Shown here: in pieces, positions 35,141 to 44,600 of the stretch | Layout: the number at the start of each line of letters is the position of its first letter | Position numbering within the stretch: the first letter of the stretch is position 1 | Assembly: GCA_030429565.1 (NCBI GenBank) | Contig: JAUIFE010000031.1 | Span: 39,567-103,566 of the forward strand | Reading direction: 5' to 3' | DNA: 64,000 nucleotides | DNA from: Holophagae bacterium | GTDB lineage: Bacteria; Acidobacteriota; Holophagae; Acanthopleuribacterales; Acanthopleuribacteraceae | Position numbers and translations under genes: made by a program | The notes under the pieces: generated by a model | The model's database searches: none | What the model was told of the DNA's origin: nothing | Seen by the model: the letters and a program-made list of their open reading frames with translations, nothing else

Positions 35141-37264
35141 TTATTCGGCGCGTTCGTAAACCCGGACGTAGTCGACTTCCATGGTCTGCGGGAACTGGGT
35201 CGACCCATTGGGCGAACCTGGCCAGTTGCCGCCGACGGCGACGTTTAAGATCATGTGGAAACGACGGTCAAATGGGGCGGGATAAGCTGCCGCCGACGAC
35301 CACCACTCCGTTTGGGTGGCGTAGTGTTGGCCGTCGAGATACCAGCGAATTTCGCCTTCTTCCCATTCCACCGTGTAGGTGTGGAAGTTTTGCGACACGT
35401 CTTTGGCGGGGTCGACGTTGTTGCCGGAATGCACGTTTTGCGGCCAGGGACCGCCGTAGTGCAGCGTCCCGTAAATGCGGTTGCCGCCGCCGGCACCCAG
35501 GTTAACTGCTTCCATGATGTCGATCTCACCCGAGGCCGCCCAGCCACCGTAAACCCAATCGGTCGGCAACATCCAAATCGCCGGCCACATGCCTTGGCCG
35601 CGTGGTAACTTGGCGCGAATCTCGAATTTGCCGTACCGCCAGTCGCCTTTGTTGATGGTGCGCAGGCGTGCCGAGGTGTATTGACGGGTGCCGTCGGTGC
35701 CGGTGAAGGTTTCCTTGCGGGCCGTGATAACCAGTTTGCCGTTTTCGATGTGGGCGTTCTCGCGACGATCGGTGTAGTACTGCAGCTCGTTGTTGCCGCC
35801 GCCTTGGCCGTTAACCTCGAAGCTCCACTTGCTCGCATCGATTTGGCCGCCGTCAAATTCGTCCTGCCACACCAGACGCCAATCGCCCGTGGGCGGTTCG
35901 CTCGGTGTACCCAGCTCGAAGTAGTTGGCGTTGAGACCGCCGTTGCTGAAAACAACTTGCAGCGTGCTGAGGCCGGCGGGGATCGCGAGTGTTTCACGCA
36001 CGGTTGTCCAGTTGGACCAGCCGCCGGTGTTGGGCACGGCCGCGTTTAACACGTCCTGACCGTTGAGGCGGATCAGTACATTGCGGCCGTCGAGCGCCGT
36101 TGCCAAACGCAGGTTAAGCGCATAATCCTTGCTTTCGCTGCTGTATACAGGAAACGACAGCCATTCGCCTGGATCTGTCCAGCCGACACTGTAACCGTTG
36201 TCGTTGTCGAAGCTGAGACCGATGTCGACGTTGCCTTCGCGATACTCGCCGCCTTGGTTGCCGGCCGTTGCGTCGTAGGCTTCTTCGTAATCTTCGGCTT
36301 CCAGCTTGGCCGGCAAGGTCACGGCATTGCCCGCCGGTTGGATATCGAGGTAGTTCAGGTTGAATTCGCCACCGTCGAAAACCACATCCAAGGCTTGCGG
36401 GCCGGCTTCTAAGTCAACCTGCCATTCTAGGTTCTCCCAGTTCTGCCAGCCGCCGCTGTTGGCGACCGCCGTTGAGGCTGTGATCGCTTGGCCGTCACTT
36501 GCCAGGTGCAGCGCGCCTTGGCTTGTGTTGGATGCGACCCGCGCGGTAATGCGGTAGCTGTTGGTTTCGGGAACGTCCAGGTGGAAGCGCAGCCACTCAC
36601 CGGCTTCAATCCAGCCGACATTAAGGCCGCCGCCGGCATCGGTCGTTTCTTCCAAGTCGACGTCGCCGTCACCCGGCGCCGTACCGATATTGCCAGGCGA
36701 GAGGTCGCGCGCTTCGTCGTAGGATTCCGCTTCAATTTTAGCGGGAACCGCGCGGTACTGAATTAAGCTTTCCAATTTGAGGTAGTTGAGGTTAAACGGC
36801 CCGGCGTCGAAGTAAACTTCGAAATCGTGCTCGCCCGCCGGTAGCCAGGCTTCCTGTTCCAGGTTGATCCAGCCTTGCCAGCCGCCCGTGTTGGGCACGA
36901 TGTGGTCGTCGCTGAGGCGTTCGCCGTCCAAGCGGTAGTGGAACCGACCGCTATCCATCGCGGAAGCAACTCGCGCCGTGATGCGGTAGCTGCCCGCGTG
37001 GGCGACATTGATGCGGAAGCGCAGGTACTCGTCGGCGTCAATCCAGCCAACGTTAAGGCCGCCACCGACGTCGTCGCTCGCTTCCAAGTCGACATCGCCG
37101 GCGCCGGCTGCGGTGCCTATGTTTCCTGGTGTTTGATCAAACGCCGCGTCGTAGTTTTCGGCCTCGATATGGCCGGGAACGGGATGGGCCGCCTGGAGGG
37201 CGGCGACGGTAAAGAGGGTTGAGAAGCAGAGCAAGAACAAGGTCTGAAGCAATAATTTCCTCAT
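35141..37264 (-). CDS. Secreted GH16 laminarinase with three N-terminal CBM6 modules
   Basis: The 707-residue product has a signal peptide (1-25), then three CBM6 modules (about 30-165, 170-305, 312-452), each with the IEAE-Y...GG..VGW..AGEW signature; the third is the most diverged. The GH16 domain (about 457-707) carries the catalytic ExDxxE motif in GEIDIMEAV near residue 580, with LVWQDEFDG at its start and LPRGQGMWPAIWMLP. EIDIME without the kappa-carrageenase insert fits the beta-1,3-glucanase (laminarinase) subgroup. Unlike GH5 and GH81 it has its binding modules in front and no Gly/Asp linker. Its promoter carries an operator 35 bases upstream. Confidence 0.95.
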   Translation of the reverse strand: MRKLLLQTLFLLCFSTLFTVAALQAAHPVPGHIEAENYDAAFDQTPGNIGTAAGAGDVDLEASDDVGGGLNVGWIDADEYLRFRINVAHAGSYRITARVASAMDSGRFHYRLDGERLSDDHIVPNTGGWQGWINLEQEAWLPAGEHDFEVYFDAGPFNLNYLKLESLIQYRAVPAKIEAESYDEARDLSPGNIGTAPGDGDVDLEETTDAGGGLNVGWIEAGEWLRFHLDVPETNSYRITARVASNTSQGALHLASDGQAITASTAVANSGGWQNWENLEWQVDLEAGPQALDVVFDGGEFNLNYLDIQPAGNAVTLPAKLEAEDYEEAYDATAGNQGGEYREGNVDIGLSFDNDNGYSVGWTDPGEWLSFPVYSSESKDYALNLRLATALDGRNVLIRLNGQDVLNAAVPNTGGWSNWTTVRETLAIPAGLSTLQVVFSNGGLNANYFELGTPSEPPTGDWRLVWQDEFDGGQIDASKWSFEVNGQGGGNNELQYYTDRRENAHIENGKLVITARKETFTGTDGTRQYTSARLRTINKGDWRYGKFEIRAKLPRGQGMWPAIWMLPTDWVYGGWAASGEIDIMEAVNLGAGGGNRIYGTLHYGGPWPQNVHSGNNVDPAKDVSQNFHTYTVEWEEGEIRWYLDGQHYATQTEWWSSAAAYPAPFDRRFHMILNVAVGGNWPGSPNGSTQFPQTMEVDYVRVYERAE

Positions 37265-37298
37265 TTTATGAAGCCCCTATAATGATGAGATAGATCGA

Positions 37299-37312
37299 TG
37301 ACAGCGCTGTCC
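37299..37312. promoter_or_regulatory. LacI-type operator upstream of GH16
   Basis: TGACAGCGCTGTCC; the inner 12 bases are a perfect palindrome. It lies 35 bases before the GH16 start. The promoter itself is less clear here (a TTATAG-like -10 at about 37279-37284 on the minus strand), but the operator would overlap its -35 region. Confidence 0.7.
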
Positions 37313-37922
37313 GCAGCGGGCTAACCCAAGCGTCAGGCTGGAATCAAGCAACCGCGTGAACGAAAAACGCGGTTAAAGAAGTGTGTGAGCCCGTTTTTAC
37401 AGCCTTTCTCGGTGTGGTCGGAAACGCGCCGCTTGGCAGCAGGTCGGCGCCGAAATCAATGGTGTCGCGATGGTTTTCGAACCGACCAAAAAGACCGAGA
37501 CGTAAAAAACGAGGTAGGACACCTTCAACCTAAAGCAACAGGTATTTGGTTGTACAGCGAACAAACCCAACTATTCGGCGCCGCGTGAGCCAAGTTACCG
37601 TCGCCAAAAAAACGTCAACCCAAATTGCATTGGCGCGCTTTTTTTTGCGTTTCTTTAAGATGGAGCGTTTTATATCGAGGGCGAACCCTGGTTTTTTCCG
37701 GCCCTGATTTTCCGCTGCCCGCGGGTGCCGATGAGGTGGGTTCCGCGAGGGTTTGGTCGCCGCTCGATTTTGGCGGTTGTCATTTCATTCGCAGTGCGAT
37801 CACTTCCACGGTCGCTTTTTTGCGAGCTTTTTGGGTAGAATGGGGCCGTTTGTTGTCCGGTCGCTGCGATCCGGGCGATCACGCGGTATTCACCGCCATT
37901 CAAGCCATCTCAGGAGAGCCCC
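37313..37922. other. Intergenic region upstream of purM
   Basis: No supported gene lies in these 610 bases. TAGAAT at about 37836 with a T-rich upstream stretch could be the purM -10; AGGAGAGCCCC just before 37923 is the purM ribosome site. Confidence 0.3.
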
Positions 37923-38954
37923 ATGAAGCCTTCGCGCTACGAAGAAGCCGGCGTATCGATTGACGCTCAGGATCAAGCTATCGAGCAAATTCGCGGTCAC
38001 GTTCGCGAAACCAACACTGAGCGCGTGCTCTCCGACCTGGGCAGCTTCGGCGGATTGTTTGACATTCGCTTCCCGGAAATGGAGCAACCCGTGATGGTTG
38101 CCAGCGCCGACGGCGTCGGCACCAAACTCAAAATTGCCTTCGACGCCGAGGTTCACGATACCGTCGGCCAGTGTTTGGTCAACCACTGCATCGACGATAT
38201 TTTGGTGCAGGGCGCGCGTCCCTTGTTTTTTATGGATTACGTCGCCACCGGGAAACTCAAGCCGCACGTCGTCGCCGACGTCGTCAAAGGCATGAGCATC
38301 GCCTGTAAAGCGTCCGGCTGCGCCATTTTGGGCGGTGAAATGGCCGAAATGCCGGGTTTCTACAAAGCCGGCGAATACGATGTGGCCGGCTTCATCATCG
38401 GCGTGGTTGACCGCAAAAAATTACTTGGCGCCGACCGCGTCCGCGCCGGCCAAAAGCTGATCGGCTTGGCCTCAACCGGCCTGCACACCAACGGTTACTC
38501 CTTGGCACGCAAAATCATTTTCGAAGAGCAAGGGCTCAAGCTGGGCGACGAACTGCCTGGCTCCGGCCAAACCGTGCAACAAGCTTTGCTGGCCGTGCAC
38601 CGCTCCTATTACCAACCGCTGGCTACGCTGTTGGACAACGACCAAATCCAGGCGATGGCGCACATCACCGGCGGCGGCTTCTTAGACAACGTGCCGCGCG
38701 TGTTACCGGCGGATTTGTCGGCCCACATTGCCGTTGACAGCTACAAAGTGCCGCCCCTGTTCCAGTTCCTGGTGGAAAAAGGCGGCGTCGATCGCGAGGA
38801 AGCCTACCGCGTGTTTAACATGGGCATCGGCATGATCCTGGTCGTGGAAGCCGAACACGAAGCAGCGGTGATCGACCACTGCCGTGCACAAAACCTGGAC
38901 CCCGTTGCCATGGGCGACATCCAGTCCGGCAACGGCAAAGTCGTTTTGAAGTAA
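37923..38954 (+). CDS. purM: Phosphoribosylformylglycinamidine cyclo-ligase (AIR synthetase)
   Basis: PurM closes the imidazole ring in the fifth step of purine synthesis, converting FGAM and ATP to AIR. At 343 residues it has normal length. Landmarks are YEEAGVSIDAQDQAI, the ADGVGTKLKIAF loop, VNHCIDDILVQGARPLFFMDYVATG, GCAILGGEMAEMPGFY, LASTGLHTNGYSLAR and the late AHITGGGFLDNVPRVLP. An excellent AGGAG site precedes the ATG. It stands alone; purN is 18 kb away on the other strand, so the pathway genes are dispersed here. Confidence 0.97.
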   Translation: MKPSRYEEAGVSIDAQDQAIEQIRGHVRETNTERVLSDLGSFGGLFDIRFPEMEQPVMVASADGVGTKLKIAFDAEVHDTVGQCLVNHCIDDILVQGARPLFFMDYVATGKLKPHVVADVVKGMSIACKASGCAILGGEMAEMPGFYKAGEYDVAGFIIGVVDRKKLLGADRVRAGQKLIGLASTGLHTNGYSLARKIIFEEQGLKLGDELPGSGQTVQQALLAVHRSYYQPLATLLDNDQIQAMAHITGGGFLDNVPRVLPADLSAHIAVDSYKVPPLFQFLVEKGGVDREEAYRVFNMGIGMILVVEAEHEAAVIDHCRAQNLDPVAMGDIQSGNGKVVLK

Positions 38955-38978
38955 TTGTTTTAATGAGTTTGTGGGTGG

Positions 38979-39007
38979 GTGGCGGCCTGCTGTCGGCGCG
39001 CCGCCAC
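38979..39007 (+). terminator. Possible terminator after purM
   Basis: Stem GTGGCGGC/GCCGCCAC with a 13-base loop, 25 bases past the purM stop. The downstream T-run is poor. Confidence 0.35.
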
Positions 39008-39147
39008 TTCGAGGTTTGGTTGCAAACTCAAGCGCCAACCCAATGGAAAGGCCGGTGTAGCCTATCCACGGCATTATCGTGGCAAATTCGCTTTGCCTAG
39101 CGGTTCGTTTGTGCGGGTGACATGGTTTTACCTGTGTTTTGCCGCCG

Positions 39148-41166
39148 TCAGAGATGGGGCGCGGGCTTTTTTTGGGGGTCGCAGAGGTCGACGTCCCGGC
39201 TAAGCGCGATACCTTGCTGTAGCAACACCAAATCGCTGCCCGGCCCGGCTGCTTCGTAGAATAAGTCGTAACGGCCAGGGGGCAATCCGTAAAAAAGGAA
39301 GCGCGTGCCTCGGTTGTGCGACAAGATTTCGCTGTAGGGCGCCCCCTCGTCGGTTGTGCCGGTCAGTTTGAGATGGGTGCTTTGGCTCAGGCAACCTTTG
39401 AGACGCAATGGGGTCGCGACATGCAGGTCAAGGTCCAGCATATCCTGGTTGCCGACCTCAATGCTGCGTAGAAACGGGGCCTGATCACCCAACCTGCGAA
39501 AATAGGCGTTTTGATCGTGCGGTAAGCCGATGACATAACGGCCGGGTAAGCAGTGCCGTGCCTGAAACCGGCCATCTTTCGAGCAAACAATGTTTCGAAG
39601 CGGCTCTCCCTCGCGCCCAAACACCAAAACCCCCTCTTGTTTGGCGGTGCTTCCCACGAAAAAGCGGCCGGCAATGGTGACGCCTTGGTCACCAAGCAGG
39701 ATTTCTTGATGGTCCTGTGCCAGGATATTGGCGTCAACGTGCCATGTCTTTTCGCCCATCACTTCAAGGGTAACGGCGCCTGGTGGTAGCCCTGAAAAGA
39801 TAAATGTCTGGTTCCCTGTGCGTCTGGCTCGGTACACGGCCCCCGCTTGGTCAGCGGCATTCAAGTCGTCTACGCCTGGGTATTGGTTTTGATTGACAAT
39901 AACGGTGACTTGAGTGGCCCGCTCGAGGATGACCACGAGCGGATCTTGTGGACTATCGAGGGGGGTTGGCTCGCGTTCGTTCAAGCTTTGTCTTAAGTAA
40001 CCGGGTGCGGTGACGTGGATGGTAAAGCGTTGCTGCATCAGCAGCTCTTGGCTGCGAATCAAGCCCAATGGATTGGCCATTTGGTCAAACATCAGGCCCT
40101 TGCTATGAAACCGCGCCATTGCTTGTGGCAGGGGGTCGCCGGCTTCGTTAACGACCTGAATACTGACCCGGCCGGGCCGGCTATCAATCCAGAGGCGATG
40201 GACCGCCGTGGCTGCGTTTGCCTCGTACTGAATGTGGTGTTCGATAGTGTAACGGTTGGGGAGTTTGATGCGGCAGGTTAGTTCCTGATCGGTGGGAACA
40301 CCCGCCACCTGGAACAATCCGTCGGCGTGTTTTTGAAGCTTGCTCTCGGCGTAAAAGGAACTCTTCTCTGCGACCAAGCTGTACCCAAAAGTTTCAATGG
40401 GGCGGTTGTCGGCGCGGTCGACGACCTGGGCCTGAAACGTGGGGTAGGCTTGGAGGACAACGGTATCGCCGCTGGTGAACCCCTCGATTTTCACGGGGCG
40501 CCTGCCCTTCTTGGAAAAACGCAATACGGCGCCGGGAAAAAGCGCCTCAAAACCAAAACGGCCGTTGTTACCGGTGTTAAATTGACGCTTCCCAAGGCAA
40601 CGTGAGCAAGTGACCCTGACGTCGCTAAGGGGTTGACCCGTTTCATCGAGGACCTTGCCGGTGACGACCTGCGCTTGGCTAAGCTGAGGCGGGGTTTGCG
40701 ACTTGGTTAAGGTTACTCTGGTTTGCGGCGCGTCCCGATGCAAACGGGCGTCGCCTGGGGCATAGCCGGGCGCCGCGACGGATATGTCGACGGTGTCGAC
40801 ATCGGGGCCGGTGAACCGAGTGTTGCCCTGTTGGTCGCAAGCGCGCTCATAAATCAAACCGTCGCCGGGTGCGGCTTGCAAGCGGACCCGTGCGTTTGGC
40901 AGGGCTTGGCCTTGGGCATCCTGAACCTGAACCTGCCAAGTCACGGCTTCGGCGGACTCTGACGTGGTGTTGATGGGTATCGCTTGAGTGGGGTCATTCG
41001 CCTGCTCGGAAACCTTTGCGTGGTGACCTTCCGAGGTCACTGCCTTCGCGGTTTCCTGGTCACCTTGATTTGGTGGGTTGGATTGAGTGGGGCGTAAGGC
41101 CCACCAAACGAGAAACCAAGCGCAGACATTTAACAGGACGATGAAGAGCCAAATCGGTTTTTTCAT
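39148..41166 (-). CDS. Membrane-anchored protein with repeated carboxypeptidase-regulatory-like domains
   Basis: The 672-residue product begins MKKPIWLFIVLLNVCAWFLVWW, an uncleaved anchor or signal. After a polar stretch to about residue 75, it shows several copies of a beta-sandwich pattern typical of carboxypeptidase regulatory-like domains: VQVQDAQGQALPNARVRLQ, VTGKVLDETGQPLSDVRVTC (with CSRC just after), VSIQVVNEAGDPLPQAMARF, and late FLFYGLPPGRYDLFYEAAGPG. These occur on surface and periplasmic proteins as structural or binding modules. No enzyme domain is visible. TTCAGGAACAAAGCC precedes the ATG. No partner genes suggest a role. Confidence 0.78.
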   Translation of the reverse strand: MKKPIWLFIVLLNVCAWFLVWWALRPTQSNPPNQGDQETAKAVTSEGHHAKVSEQANDPTQAIPINTTSESAEAVTWQVQVQDAQGQALPNARVRLQAAPGDGLIYERACDQQGNTRFTGPDVDTVDISVAAPGYAPGDARLHRDAPQTRVTLTKSQTPPQLSQAQVVTGKVLDETGQPLSDVRVTCSRCLGKRQFNTGNNGRFGFEALFPGAVLRFSKKGRRPVKIEGFTSGDTVVLQAYPTFQAQVVDRADNRPIETFGYSLVAEKSSFYAESKLQKHADGLFQVAGVPTDQELTCRIKLPNRYTIEHHIQYEANAATAVHRLWIDSRPGRVSIQVVNEAGDPLPQAMARFHSKGLMFDQMANPLGLIRSQELLMQQRFTIHVTAPGYLRQSLNEREPTPLDSPQDPLVVILERATQVTVIVNQNQYPGVDDLNAADQAGAVYRARRTGNQTFIFSGLPPGAVTLEVMGEKTWHVDANILAQDHQEILLGDQGVTIAGRFFVGSTAKQEGVLVFGREGEPLRNIVCSKDGRFQARHCLPGRYVIGLPHDQNAYFRRLGDQAPFLRSIEVGNQDMLDLDLHVATPLRLKGCLSQSTHLKLTGTTDEGAPYSEILSHNRGTRFLFYGLPPGRYDLFYEAAGPGSDLVLLQQGIALSRDVDLCDPQKKPAPHL

Positions 41167-41685
41167 GGCTTTGTTCCTGAAGATGATTGTCAGTTAGCCG
41201 TAGGGGGCGAACCGCGAATGTAGGGCGTCTCTATTTCACCTGAAGTGAGCGATTCGGGTGGGTGAAATCGCGCAAGTTGTTGGAGCAAAACGTGTTGGGA
41301 AAAGCACAAGCGTACAGGCAAGTACGTCGAGCATTTTTACGAGACGTTGCAGTCCAACGCTTGACGCAGGAAACGTCAAGCGTTGTGCGATTTCGCCTCC
41401 AAGAATTGCTCCGTTCAGGTTTCAACGCGCAATAAGGCGCCGGTTCCGTCAGGTCGGAAAACCGGCGGGGGCGAGTTTTTCGCGTCGGGGACAAAGGTTT
41501 AATCTTTGTGGCTGGTTTTATGAGTGTTGTCGTGTTTCTGTCAGAAGCGATTGGTTGCCTTTTATTTGCTGGAAGACCGGTGTTTGCCTGTTGGGTTTTC
41601 GTTGATTGTCGATTTTTTCTTGTTTTGGCTTTGTTGTTGTCGCTTGAGTGTGTTTCAATCCGGCAACATTTGAGGGTTTTAACTT
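41167..41685. other. Intergenic region holding a mobile element copy
   Basis: Contains the element at 41238-41420. The remaining 41424-41685 part is T-rich and shows no gene; it should carry the promoter of the helicase gene. Confidence 0.3.
41238..41420. mobile_element. Miniature inverted-repeat element, 183 bp copy
   Basis: The ends ACCTGAAGTGAGCGATTC and ACCTGAACGGAGCAATTC (reverse complement of the right end) are diverged relatives of the other copies. TTC flanks both sides (41235-41237, 41421-41423), a third 3 bp duplication. An extra internal hairpin AACGCTTGACG/CGTCAAGCGTT lies at about 41355-41385. The internal frame seen in the 30034 copy is open here too, from GTG. Confidence 0.85.
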
Positions 41686-44600
41686 ATGGATCATGATGAT
41701 TTGTCATATTATCGCCGTATATTGAAGTATTGGGCAAAAATAGAAAATTACTTTATTCCAGAATGGCGCGGTGGCCCTGACGGTTCGCAACCGGCGCTTC
41801 GCTGGCACCAGGATTGGCCGGGCATCTGGCAACGCTATCGCGCCTTCGAAGAAGATCAGGACCTGCGTCAACAAGAAGCGGTCGCCAAAAAACGCGACTT
41901 TAAGCGTCGTCGCTTTGCCTTGCTGGTTCATCTTCAGTGCCACACCGGGCGTTACCTGCTCGAGGGCGATCCGCACGCCGCTTTCAAAAAACCGCCTAAA
42001 ACCTGTGTGGTCACTTTTTTGCTTTGCTTTGAATCACAAAAATCGGCCACGCTTGCGCCCTTCATTACTTTCTCTGATTACCATTGGGCTTTTAATCGTT
42101 TACTTTTGGAAACGCTTACTCAAGATCCGAGGAACCGTCAGCGCGATTTACCACTGGGCGACGTCACCACGGCTTTGCAACAAGACCTCATGACCCAGTG
42201 GGCGCAAGTTTTGGTACCGGCGTCCGAAAGGGAAGAGGCGCCATTCGACGTGGAACGGTTTGGCAGGCAGGTCCAGCAGGCATTACTTTCGGTCAACCGT
42301 GAATTGGCTAAGAATTTGTGGCACACATGCGGTCAAAATGCGGATTTCATGGCGAAAAACGGCTGCACTGAACTTGAGTTGTATGACGATCAAGGCAACA
42401 AGGACGGCGATTACTCTATTGATAACAACGGTAACGTCAATTTCTCCTGGCGTTGGATGATGACCGATGACAGCTTGAAACCCGATTACATGGGACCGTT
42501 TTTTGATTGTGATTTAGCCTATCTACAACAGGCGGAGAAATTGTCGCCCTGTGTCAAAACCCTGTTATCGCCGCCGATTCAGGGGGTGGCTGTACCACGG
42601 TTTGTCGCACATGAAGCTGAGCAGATGCAGGCTTTGTTGCATCCTTCCGCGCTCAATTTGGGGCGGTGGCCGGCCCCGCCGCGGTTTGGTCTCGCCTTGA
42701 TGCAGCAACTGGCGATCAACAGCAGTTGTGGCCGGCTCTGCGACGAAACACCTTTGTTGGCGGTAAATGGACCGCCGGGGACGGGAAAAACGACCCTTGT
42801 TAAAGATTTCATCGCAGAGCAGTTTGTTCAGCGCTCACTCAAATTGGCACAACAGAATCCTACAAAGGATTGGTTTGCCTACCGTGCGGGCCACGCCTTT
42901 TCCGCCATTGAACCGGTGTTGGAGCACGCGGTGATTGTTGCAAGTGCCAACAACAAAGCGGTGGAAAACATCTCGCGGGAATTACCGCAACGCGACGGCA
43001 TTGATCCCGCGCTTCATTCGCAATTGGCCTATTTTCCGGAGATCGCCAAACCGGAAACCTGGGGGCCTTTTTGTGCCGTTTTGGGCAACAATAAAAACCG
43101 TACTGTTTTCGGTACTGAAGTCATTCAAAAATTGAAAGACCACCTTTCACGCATCAGTGAGCCGCTGCAACTCGCTAAGTTTGCCAATACTTTGAGTAAG
43201 CACGGTGCCCGATTTTCTTATGAAGCCACTTACCGGAAATGGGTGAAAAGCGAACATTTCCCCGATTTAATAACCCGCCTTAAAAACGAGTCGGCAGGTG
43301 CCGCTTTTGCGTGTGTTTTATCGGGTTGCGCTGCGAATGGCGATGACTGGTCGGCGGCCGACGCGTTTCTGGGCGACCTAAGTGAACCGGAACGAAAGAC
43401 CCTTGTTGTTTTGTTGAAAAAAATGGCGGCCGATCACCGCCGCACTGCAGATCGCCGGGCAAAGGCAGCCTTTGAACAAGCACGTGAAGTGTTGCTGACG
43501 AATCATCTGGCGGTTGTTTCATATCGTGACCAATGTATCGAATATTGGAACAAAAGCGTTGCGGTTTCCAAGTTCCAAAGCCGTTTAGCAATCATCAAAG
43601 CTGAACTGAAGACGTTGGCTGTGCCGCGACGTTATGCCGCCACCGACCCTGAAGAAGTGTTGCGGGCGTATGACGAAAAAGAAACAGCCTATCAGCGTTA
43701 TGTCAATGAGCAAAAGGCTTGTCATGTTGCCATTGCGGCCGCCCAAGAACGGGTGGCGACCTTGGAACAAACGCAACGGGTTTTCGCAGCCCTGCCTTGG
43801 TGGCGGCGGCTCTTAAGCAAGGGATTTTGGATGTTTTCATTCATCCCCAATACAGAGGCGGCAATTGCCGACCTTCGTGGGCAAATTGCGGCGCTTCAAA
43901 CCCAAGCGGCACAGCGCGAGGAAGTCATCGCGGTACAAGCCGCTGAGTTGGCAAAAGCCGCCGACCATTTGCCCTACCTGCGTTGCCAAGCCGAAGTTCA
44001 AAAGATTCAGCGCAAGATACACCGGTTGTCTGAGGAAATGAAACAGCTCGCGGCAGCCTTGGCGTTTCCCGATGATGCGCGCCCTTACCTGACACAAGCA
44101 CGTCATTGGCGCGCCCTTTCGTGCGAGGAGGATGAGCACGCACTGGAAGAACGGCTTCAGCTCGCCATGCCTTGGGGCGTACCGCGTTTCAATGCGCTTC
44201 GATCCGCGCTTTTTGTTGCGGCGGTTACCTTTAACCAGCGACTCATTGAATTATCGGCGGGGAAAATCCAATGGGCTCTGGAACAAATGCCGGATGTCAT
44301 CGGCGGCCGTGTTCCTGGCCAGGCTGATGCTCGGGAAATGCGTGCTTGGTGGTCTTTGGTGCTCCTGATCTGCCCCGTGATCAGCACCACCTTTGCCTCG
44401 GTGCAACGCCAATTTTCGGCGTTTAACGAAGTAGGTGGGTTTGGCACGCTCGTCGTGGACGAAGCCGGTCAGGCGATTAAATACCATGCTTTGGGTTTGT
44501 TGCAGCGTTGTCGGCGCGCATTAATTGTTGGTGATCCCAAGCAGCTTCAGCCGGTCGTGACTGTGCCGACCTTTTTCGATAAAAAACAGGCTGCGTCGGT

